From Prosthecobacter sp. (GTDB lineage: Bacteria > Verrucomicrobiota > Verrucomicrobiia > Verrucomicrobiales > Verrucomicrobiaceae), in assembly GCA_025869455.1 (NCBI GenBank), contig JAOZVT010000355.1, forward strand, positions 1-12,982: a stretch of DNA of 12,982 nucleotides, written 5' to 3'. Under the pieces are notes generated by a model, which searched no databases, was not told the origin of the DNA, and saw only the letters and a program-made list of their open reading frames with translations. The position numbers and the translations under genes are program-made. Shown one piece after another: positions 7,263 to 12,982 of this stretch. Position 1 is the stretch's first letter. Each line of letters begins with the position of its first letter.

Positions 7263-10190
7263 TCAGTCGAGATACACAAAAGCATTGAGATTAAAAATCA
7301 CCCGAGCCAGGCTGGCTGAGCCATAGGTGCGAAGGTGTTCGTTGAGCGCGGCTTTTTCCGCCTCGGTGGGAGTACGTCCGAGAGCTAGCTGGCAGGCCTG
7401 TGTCACGACGTCCGGCGCTTGTTGGAGACGTTCAGCGAAGTGACGTGACATGACCTCCACAAGACGATTGTTCCACTGCGTGAGCGCTTGCAGCGCCGTG
7501 GTGGATTCATCCCGATAAGGCACACTCTGGGAGGGATCTGCACAGTCCAGCGTGGTAAGCAGGGGCTGCGGCTGCGAGCGAACAACAAAACGATAGATGC
7601 TGCGACGATGGCTAGCGGCATCCTCAGGATCATGCAGCGCATACTCGTAGTGCGGAGAATGCTGCGGCTTTTCAATGATGAAGTCCTGAAAGCTAGGTCC
7701 TCCACGTCGCTCCAGATTCATCATACCACTGACCGTCAACACGCTATCGCGAAACTCTTCTGCGGTGAGACGACGACGATTTGCCCGCCAAAGATAGGCG
7801 TTGTTGGAATCGATCTGCGCATTGGATTCGTCATGATCACTGGCACGGCGGTAAGCCTGGCTGGTGACCAAAAGGCGAATGATGGATTTGAGCGAATGTT
7901 GGGGATCATCTCGCAAACGAGCCGCCAAGTAGTCTAACAACTCAGGATGTGTGGGCTGCATACCCATGCGCCCGAAGTCATTCGGTGTGCCGACCAATGG
8001 CTGCGAAAAGGTCCATAACCAAAGACGATTCACCATGGATCGCCAGAGCAGCGGATTCTCAGCACTGGCAATCGCCTTCGCTAACTCTGCACGCGCTGAA
8101 GATTCTGGAGCGCGTGCTGGCAGGGCAAACTCAGCGACTGCCCCAGGCCAAAGTGGCGTCATGCCTGGATGCATGAGGGCTCTAGGGGAACGAATATCAC
8201 CTCGGTTCAAAAGATGAATCGGGCGCGGCTGACCCGCCGTAGGTTTAAAGGCTCCCTGGGCAGTAAAATCAGTCGTTGCAGCATAGATGACTTCGCCTTT
8301 AGGAAAGGTTTTCAGTTGCGAGTTTAGTTTACCCAACTGCTCACCGAGGATCTTCAATCGAGCCTCTCTTTGAGGATTCTTTAACGATGTTTCGATCTCG
8401 GTCTTCTGCGCTTCAAGTTGGCGTAATTCAGCAAGCGCTACGGGGTCATTGAGTTCACGATGGAAGATACTATCCGTGAGGTTAGACCTGCCCCACCGTG
8501 GCCCTGATTCGATGCTGTCCAACGAACTCACCGCGCAACCTTTGGCGATGTTGTCATGGTTTTCCCCGCCACTAACCTCCACCTCTCCCAGGGCGAAAAT
8601 ATAATCATCCTTACGTGGAGCTAATCGTGTGGCCGTGATGCGGATGTAACGTGCGTCATCTCCTCCTACATCTATCAGAACATCCGTACTGCGCGGGTTA
8701 GATTGATCTTGATTCGTCGCATCTCGCACCAAACGAACGCCTTGCTGAAAGGCCGCATCCAAAGAGGCTTCCACCTTGTAACGGACAGGGAAACCAAAAC
8801 CTGCACCGATGTTATTGTAAGTATCGAATGCCGGAATCAGACGAACCTGCTCAATCTCTTGTGCACGGCCCAAATCCACCTGCACCCATTTCACTTCATC
8901 CTGTTTTTTGGAGATGCTACTGTGATATCCGTATTGCGGAAGCAAGGGTGAAGCATGTTTCTTTCGCAACTCCTCCAAACGTCTTTCAATGCCTGACGTG
9001 CGCGCACTGAGCTCACTTTTTGCCTCCGCTTGTAGCTTGGTTTGTTCGGCACGGAGACCATTGATTTGCCCCTGCAGAGCCGTACGTTCCTTCTCCTGTT
9101 CAGGCTTCAAGCCACGATAAACTCGATCAGCTCGATCCACCGCAGCGAAGACGGCGTGGAGCCTATAATAGTCTTCCATCCTCACTGGATCGAACTTGTG
9201 ATGATGACACTGCGCACACTGAACCGTGGTGCTTGTGAAGACATTAAAAACGGCGGAGATCATTTCATCACGATCCAAATGCTTGGCAATACGACCATCC
9301 ACCTTCCCTTCTCCCACTTCACTATGGCCAATGTAATCCCACGGGCCTGCGGCTAGAAAACCGAGGCCTAAAATGCCATCCGGTTGACCAGGATAGAGGG
9401 CATCTCCTGCGATCTGTTCTTGCACAAATTGCGGGTAAGATTTGTCCTCATTAAAACTGCGGATCACGTAATCACGGTATGGCCAAGCATTTGGCCGTGG
9501 TTTGTCCTTATCGTAACCATGCGTCTCACCATAACGAGCGAGGTCTAACCAATGCTGTGCCCACTTTTCCCCAAAGGCAGGAGATGCAAGCAGACGCTCC
9601 ACGGTAGCCACATAGGTATTCGTCGAATTGGATTCCGCAAAAGCCTCCACCTCATCTGGAGTTGGAGGCAGCCCTGTCAGATCATACGTTAGACGACGAA
9701 TCAGCGTGATTGAATCCACTTCACCCACAGGCTTTAAACCTTTTTCAGCCAGCTTAGCATTGATAAAATCATCCACTGGATTTGTGCTGCTATTCTTAAC
9801 ATCGCGTTTGGAAATCGGCTTCAAACTCCACCATTTCAAATCACGTGGCGGGTTGTCTTTAAGTACGCGCTGCTCTGGCCATGTCGCACCAGAGGCAATC
9901 CACTGGCGCAAGATCGCCACTTCATGGGCCTTGAGAGGGGCCGCCTTCTTCGGCATCTCGGGTTTGGAGCCGCTGATTTGCTTGATCAATTCGCTATCGT
10001 CGGGCTGGCCTAGACGAATACTGGTCAGGAGTTGTTCGCGCGTGTCCAGCCGCACCTCTCCTTTAGCACTGCTTTCATCATGACAGGAAAGACAACGAGC
10101 CTCCAGGATGGGAGCCACGTCTTTTTCAAAGTCGGGGCTCGCAGCGTGAATGCACCATGGCAGCAGGGCGAGGCTGTATCTCCAGTTCAT
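7263..10190 (-). CDS. Exported cytochrome/DUF1549/DUF1553 protein with F5/8 type C-like insert
   Basis: This 975-residue multidomain protein has a signal peptide (residues 1-16, MNWRYSLALLPWCIHA). Next is a planctomycete-type cytochrome C domain (about 18-105, heme motif CLSCH 33-37), then DUF1549 (about 135-350), with the LIRRLTYDLTGLPPTPDEV block, WLDLARY, NAWPYRDYVI and a second heme motif CAQCH (325-329). A Lys/Glu-rich coiled coil (363-412) and a discoidin/F5-8 type C-like beta domain (about 420-542, VKWVQVDLG and ALGEVEVSGG) follow. A second coiled coil (583-630) leads into DUF1553 (about 700-975, with HPELLDYLAARL and LLVTSQAYRRAS). These proteins are expanded in Planctomycetota and Verrucomicrobiota and are usually paired with DUF1501 genes. 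Their reaction is unproven; c-type heme redox chemistry on polymers outside the cytoplasm is the common idea. The ATG start has a weak SD (TAGGT). Confidence 0.93.
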   Translation of the reverse strand: MNWRYSLALLPWCIHAASPDFEKDVAPILEARCLSCHDESSAKGEVRLDTREQLLTSIRLGQPDDSELIKQISGSKPEMPKKAAPLKAHEVAILRQWIASGATWPEQRVLKDNPPRDLKWWSLKPISKRDVKNSSTNPVDDFINAKLAEKGLKPVGEVDSITLIRRLTYDLTGLPPTPDEVEAFAESNSTNTYVATVERLLASPAFGEKWAQHWLDLARYGETHGYDKDKPRPNAWPYRDYVIRSFNEDKSYPQFVQEQIAGDALYPGQPDGILGLGFLAAGPWDYIGHSEVGEGKVDGRIAKHLDRDEMISAVFNVFTSTTVQCAQCHHHKFDPVRMEDYYRLHAVFAAVDRADRVYRGLKPEQEKERTALQGQINGLRAEQTKLQAEAKSELSARTSGIERRLEELRKKHASPLLPQYGYHSSISKKQDEVKWVQVDLGRAQEIEQVRLIPAFDTYNNIGAGFGFPVRYKVEASLDAAFQQGVRLVRDATNQDQSNPRSTDVLIDVGGDDARYIRITATRLAPRKDDYIFALGEVEVSGGENHDNIAKGCAVSSLDSIESGPRWGRSNLTDSIFHRELNDPVALAELRQLEAQKTEIETSLKNPQREARLKILGEQLGKLNSQLKTFPKGEVIYAATTDFTAQGAFKPTAGQPRPIHLLNRGDIRSPRALMHPGMTPLWPGAVAEFALPARAPESSARAELAKAIASAENPLLWRSMVNRLWLWTFSQPLVGTPNDFGRMGMQPTHPELLDYLAARLRDDPQHSLKSIIRLLVTSQAYRRASDHDESNAQIDSNNAYLWRANRRRLTAEEFRDSVLTVSGMMNLERRGGPSFQDFIIEKPQHSPHYEYALHDPEDAASHRRSIYRFVVRSQPQPLLTTLDCADPSQSVPYRDESTTALQALTQWNNRLVEVMSRHFAERLQQAPDVVTQACQLALGRTPTEAEKAALNEHLRTYGSASLARVIFNLNAFVYLD

Positions 10191-10238
10191 GAGATACCTA
10201 CGGTGAGAAACCCCACTTCCTCATGCCACGCTATCGCG

Positions 10239-10307
10239 TCACAGCGAAAGACGGCTTAACGCAGAGTCAGTGGACGCCAAAGTTGGTGCGGCTTCCTTAT
10301 CGCTCAT
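10239..10307 (-). CDS. Possible 22-residue small ORF
   Basis: The 121-base gap between the PEP-CTERM and cytochrome genes holds an ATG-to-TGA frame of 22 codons beginning MSDKEAAPTL. It lies on the same strand as both genes and starts five bases after the PEP-CTERM stop. No SD site precedes it and no family is recognisable. It could be a leader peptide, a decayed gene start or chance. Confidence 0.12.
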   Translation of the reverse strand: MSDKEAAPTLASTDSALSRLSL

Positions 10308-10311
10308 AAAT

Positions 10312-11106
10312 TCAGGCAACCCGAAGCGAGCGGCGACGGCGAAAGCCAATGGCACCTAACGAAAATGTAAGCAAAAAAACGCGACTCGGTTCGGGAGCCC
10401 CAGCGATAGTCAGGTTATCAAAACGAATGGTGCGATAGTCACTGGGAGGACCGACATTGGCTCCTGGCAAGTTTTTAATATAGAAGCCAAGGCCAGTGAT
10501 GGAATCACCAGAACCAAAAAGTGAATCAGACGTGAGCGGCGTTCCACTGGTGTCCAGGGCCATGGAAGTACCCTCCAAAAAACTGACGGCATACCAATCA
10601 GAATCTAACAAATCGAGAGTGCGCAGATTTGGCAACGATCCGTCTGTCACGAAGGAGGACGTGGCATACCAAGCTGAGTCCACTTGAACGGCAAAGTAGT
10701 AACTCATCCCCGTCATTCCACCGCCTACGTTCTGCTGCCAACTGGCACTGAATTCACTAAAATCTGCGGGCACAAGATCTGTGAACAAGCTCGCCGAGGA
10801 AGTCGCTGCCGAACTAAACAGAAAGTAATCCACTGTGGTGGTTGCTCCACTAGGGGTGTTATTCTGCGCGTAGAGGTAATGGTTTCCCGTTTCGCCACTA
10901 GGAGCAGTCGCACCCGTGGTAATACCAACGCCACCATAGGATGTTCCGGCGACGCTAATTGTATTGTAGCCTCTCCAAGTCCCCGTGCCCTGCCCAATGG
11001 TTTCACCTGTGTAGTTTTCTGTAAAAAGAGTCGCTGCAGAAAGAGGCAGCGTGCAACTCACCATAACGAGGCAAAATAAGCGTATAAAAGAATAGAAAAC
11101 GGTCAT
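10312..11106 (-). CDS. PEP-CTERM sorting-domain protein
   Basis: This surface or secreted protein of 264 residues (from ATG 11106) has a Sec signal peptide (about 1-24, ending LPLSA-AT) and a Ser/Thr/Gly-rich body that looks beta-rich. It ends in a C-terminal sorting signal. The tail at 238-264 reads PEPSR, a hydrophobic stretch (VFLLTFSLGAIGF) and RRRR followed by a short basic end. That is the PEP-CTERM form typical of Verrucomicrobiota. Known biology: exosortase recognises the PEP motif and cuts the tail after export; no exosortase gene lies in this window. The body could not be assigned to a named domain, though its fluctuating Gly/Ser/Asp pattern resembles lectin-like or autotransporter-like adhesins. 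A TTG two codons upstream (11112) is also open. The neighbouring rlmN gene is unrelated in function. Confidence 0.88.
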   Translation of the reverse strand: MTVFYSFIRLFCLVMVSCTLPLSAATLFTENYTGETIGQGTGTWRGYNTISVAGTSYGGVGITTGATAPSGETGNHYLYAQNNTPSGATTTVDYFLFSSAATSSASLFTDLVPADFSEFSASWQQNVGGGMTGMSYYFAVQVDSAWYATSSFVTDGSLPNLRTLDLLDSDWYAVSFLEGTSMALDTSGTPLTSDSLFGSGDSITGLGFYIKNLPGANVGPPSDYRTIRFDNLTIAGAPEPSRVFLLTFSLGAIGFRRRRSLRVA

Positions 11107-11121
11107 GAACAAAGGGGTAAC

Positions 11122-11150
11122 GATAAAGCGATGGTTAAACTTTCGGTCAA
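11122..11150 (-). promoter_or_regulatory. Possible sigma-70-like promoter of the PEP-CTERM gene
   Basis: On the - strand, TTGACC (11150-11145) is a good -35 match. A 17-base spacer then leads to TTTATC (11127-11122), a weak -10 match. It lies 15 bases upstream of the ATG and just past the rlmN stop. It would give the PEP-CTERM gene its own transcript with a very short 5' end. Confidence 0.3.
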
Positions 11151-11162
11151 TTGCCCTAGGAT

Positions 11163-12299
11163 TTAAGCTCCAGCATTGATCGTAATGCGCTTTTCAGGGA
11201 TGGGCGATTCGATGATGCCATCCGCGGTCTCCTGACGCAAGCGCAACTGACCACAAGCAGCCGCAATGTCATGACCTTTTTCACGACGTAGAGTGGCCTT
11301 CACCCCAGCATTCAAAAGGGCATCACGGAAGGCATCCTGCACTTCCTCACTGGGTCGCTCCCAGGCTAGACCTTGAACCGTATTGTAAGGGATGAGGTTC
11401 ACCTTCGCATCCAATCCTTTGGCCCGTTTGGCCAAGCGATGTGCCTGATCCATGCCATCATTCACATCCTTGATGAGGATGTATTCAAAAGTGATGTGCT
11501 GCTTGCGTTTTGATCGCCAATAAGCCAAAGCCTCGAAGAGTTCATCAAGATTATGCTTTTGGTTAACCGGCATGATTTTATTGCGCACTTCATCACTGGC
11601 TCCATGCAGTGAAATGGCGAGACGAATCTGCAAAGGGAAGTCCGCTAAGCGCTTGATCTGCGGGGCCAAGCCGCTGGTGCTCACCGTCATGTGCCGGGCA
11701 CCAATGCCGATACCCCATTCGGAGTTAAGGATTTCGATGGCTTTGGTGACGTTGCTGTAATTCGCCAAAGGTTCCCCCATGCCCATGAAAACTAGGTTGT
11801 CCATGCGCTCACCACTGAAAGCCTCCACCTGCACGATTTGCTCCACGATTTCCGCCGCTGTGAGATTACGAGCAAAACCCGCCAAGCCACTGGCGCAGAA
11901 TTTGCAATCGTAAGCACAACCGACCTGACTGGAAACGCAGAGCGTGTGGCGATCTGATGCTTCTCCGTACAAGGCAGGATTGGCAGGAATCAAAACCGTT
12001 TCGACAAAGCGTCCATCATGCAGTTTCAACAGAAATTTCCGCGTCGTGTCCTTTGATCCCGTGACGGTATTGATCGTCATAGTCCGGGTGACATACCGCT
12101 CGGTAAGCGTCTGACGAAGTCCCTTGGGCAAGTTCGTCATCGCTTCAATGCTGATGGCGCGCTTAGCAAAGGTCCAGTCAATGACTTGTTTGGCGCGGAA
12201 GGCGGGCTCGCCCAGCTCCGTCATAAAGGCGGTGATCTCAGGCGGAGTCAGGCCGAGTAACGAAGGAAGAACGACAGATTTGGGGGCAACAGCAGTCAA
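11163..12299 (-). CDS. rlmN: 23S rRNA (adenine2503-C2)/tRNA (adenine37-C2) methyltransferase RlmN
   Basis: This 378-residue radical SAM enzyme methylates C2 of A2503 in 23S rRNA and of A37 in some tRNAs, in the cytoplasm. The N-terminal accessory domain has the conserved FRAKQVIDW block (34-42). The [4Fe-4S] site is C128-x3-C132-x2-C135 (GCAYDCKFCASG). Other family hallmarks are RFVETVLIP (97-105), MGMGEPLANY (172-181) and the catalytic cysteine C349 in HDIAAACGQL (343-352), which takes part in the methyl-Cys mechanism. Length and order match the family. The start is a TTG at 12299: an in-frame TAG lies five codons upstream and the next ATG falls inside the conserved domain (codon 26). No SD is seen. 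It follows the Trp-rich gene by 27 bases. Confidence 0.97.
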   Translation of the reverse strand: MTAVAPKSVVLPSLLGLTPPEITAFMTELGEPAFRAKQVIDWTFAKRAISIEAMTNLPKGLRQTLTERYVTRTMTINTVTGSKDTTRKFLLKLHDGRFVETVLIPANPALYGEASDRHTLCVSSQVGCAYDCKFCASGLAGFARNLTAAEIVEQIVQVEAFSGERMDNLVFMGMGEPLANYSNVTKAIEILNSEWGIGIGARHMTVSTSGLAPQIKRLADFPLQIRLAISLHGASDEVRNKIMPVNQKHNLDELFEALAYWRSKRKQHITFEYILIKDVNDGMDQAHRLAKRAKGLDAKVNLIPYNTVQGLAWERPSEEVQDAFRDALLNAGVKATLRREKGHDIAAACGQLRLRQETADGIIESPIPEKRITINAGA

Positions 12300-12326
12300 A
12301 GCAAAAAGGGCGGTCTATAAGACCCA

Positions 12327-12932
12327 TCAGAGCAGGAAGGCATCCTGCAACACGATTTGTCCATCCCGCTGGGTGTAACGGGCGCGCCAACTTCCAGTTA
12401 TCGCCGATGCAGCGACTAAAACAACCTTGTTCTCACCTACGGGATGCTGGGTGAACTGACGGCCAGATTCGGTCAAACGCGGCAGTTCGGCCCAACGGGT
12501 GATTCCTAGCCCCGCAATGACCGTACCTGGAGGCAGCGGAGTCGGGTCCATGCACCAAGCCTGCGGAATCATCTGCAAAAGATGCCCATAGTGACTGGCG
12601 CGTAGCTCCGCTGTCCAAAAATCATGCAGGGCTGGTAGATGAAGCAAAGCCTGCCAGGCTGGTTGTGTCACTGGCAAGAATGGCCCACTGGCCGTCAGAA
12701 TCCCGTCCTCCAGAGCGATTTCAAAGCTCTCAGGGAATTCCGATGACACAGTTTCTTGAGGCATCCAATCTGCTAGAAAAGTCGTCAGAGTTTCACTGAA
12801 GCGTCCCTTGCGCCAGCGTGTCTGGAGCATGCCCATGGCCGTAAGCCAGCGTGAGCATTCATAGCCAAACGGACGCAGATCTTTCCAGCCAGGATGATCA
12901 TCTGGCAGGCGCGGAGGGGAAGTCAAAGACAT
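12327..12932 (-). CDS. Trp-rich protein of unknown function, upstream of rlmN
   Basis: I do not recognise a family in this 201-residue protein. It has nine Trp residues (W16, 29, 40, 56, 93, 106, 126, 147, 182), no signal peptide, no clear membrane segment and no cysteine motif (only C26 and C127). A helical N-terminal part (about 14-58, including GYECSRWLTAMGM) is followed by beta-rich segments. One is EDGILTASGPFLPVTQPAW (75-93), another the C-terminal NKVVLVAASAITGSWRARY (168-186). The ATG at 12932 has a fair SD region (AAGG and TAGG, the nearer one five bases away). It is probably co-transcribed with rlmN. The length gives no clue to function, and the coding frame looks real from its stop-free run and start signals. 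Confidence 0.72.
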   Translation of the reverse strand: MSLTSPPRLPDDHPGWKDLRPFGYECSRWLTAMGMLQTRWRKGRFSETLTTFLADWMPQETVSSEFPESFEIALEDGILTASGPFLPVTQPAWQALLHLPALHDFWTAELRASHYGHLLQMIPQAWCMDPTPLPPGTVIAGLGITRWAELPRLTESGRQFTQHPVGENKVVLVAASAITGSWRARYTQRDGQIVLQDAFLL

Positions 12933-12972
12933 GATTACCTACCTTACGTCTGCCGGATTCACTTCCAATAAA

Positions 12973-12978
12973 AAGGAG
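12973..12978 (+). promoter_or_regulatory. Shine-Dalgarno-like site at the window edge
   Basis: AAGGAG on the + strand lies four bases before the window end. It could be the ribosome-binding site of a rightward gene starting just outside. If so, 12933-12982 is a divergent promoter region shared with the Trp-rich gene. Nothing else in the window supports this. Confidence 0.25.
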
Positions 12979-12982
12979 CAGC

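Noticed and set aside
9628..10083. Long open frame on the + strand opposite the cytochrome gene (also similar frames at 1294-1752, 1922-2401 and 7488-7937)
   Set aside because: They lie antisense inside well-supported genes, show no recognisable domain and have the composition expected of a shadow frame.
11107..11112. TTG at 11112 as the PEP-CTERM start
   Set aside because: Adds two residues with no SD benefit; the ATG at 11106 is simpler.
1..12982. CRISPR array, tRNA, insertion sequence, phage or attachment site
   Set aside because: No regularly spaced repeats, cloverleaf-like sequence, transposase or integrase reading frame was seen on either strand.

Overview
The window reads as a piece of a Verrucomicrobiota chromosome, probably Verrucomicrobiaceae-like. 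No rRNA is present, so this rests on gene content. There is a PEP-CTERM protein of the PEPSR...RRRR type, a very large secreted protein with planctomycete-type cytochrome, DUF1549 and DUF1553 domains, a Tat-type DUF1501 gene next to it, and a secreted ThuA-like protein. Base composition looks moderate, and several genes use TTG starts or lack a clear Shine-Dalgarno (SD) site. I see no tRNA, rRNA, CRISPR array, insertion sequence, phage gene or attachment site.

Left part (1-3148): an AT-rich non-coding leader (1-295) is followed on the + strand by a short soluble histidine-kinase-like protein (296-1018) with no sensor domain and altered catalytic motifs. Facing it on the - strand is a two-gene unit, a HAD phosphatase (2492-3148) followed by a DUF2851 protein (1052-2464). 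Its H-less GPDF...GDIEL core resembles PD-(D/E)XK nucleases.

Middle part (3149-5760): a 91-base divergent region with a small inverted repeat drives, to the right, a probable three-gene + operon. It holds a DUF1990 protein (3240-3797), a YndJ-like membrane protein that overlaps it by four bases (3794-4741), and a secreted ThuA-like protein (4765-5706). A clear intrinsic terminator (5727-5757) closes it.

Right part (5770-12982): every gene is on the - strand. In order of transcription they are a Trp-rich protein of unknown function (12327-12932), rlmN (11163-12299, 23S rRNA/tRNA adenine-C2 methyltransferase), a PEP-CTERM surface protein (10312-11106), the 975-residue cytochrome/DUF1549/F5-8C-like/DUF1553 protein (7263-10190) and a DUF1501 gene (5770-7206). 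The last two form the usual planctomycete/verrucomicrobial pair of exported proteins, thought to act on polymers such as sulfated or complex polysaccharides outside the cytoplasm.

The most notable observation is in the DUF1501 gene. Its true start at 7206 encodes a twin-arginine signal peptide, but an in-frame TAA at 7138-7140 (codon 23) cuts the signal off from an otherwise intact 455-codon frame. This is either a recent nonsense mutation, a sequence error, or something unusual in expression. I did not find convincing evidence of a wholly new multi-gene system. The degenerate kinase, the DUF2851 protein, the DUF1990-YndJ pair and the Trp-rich rlmN partner are the least understood parts.
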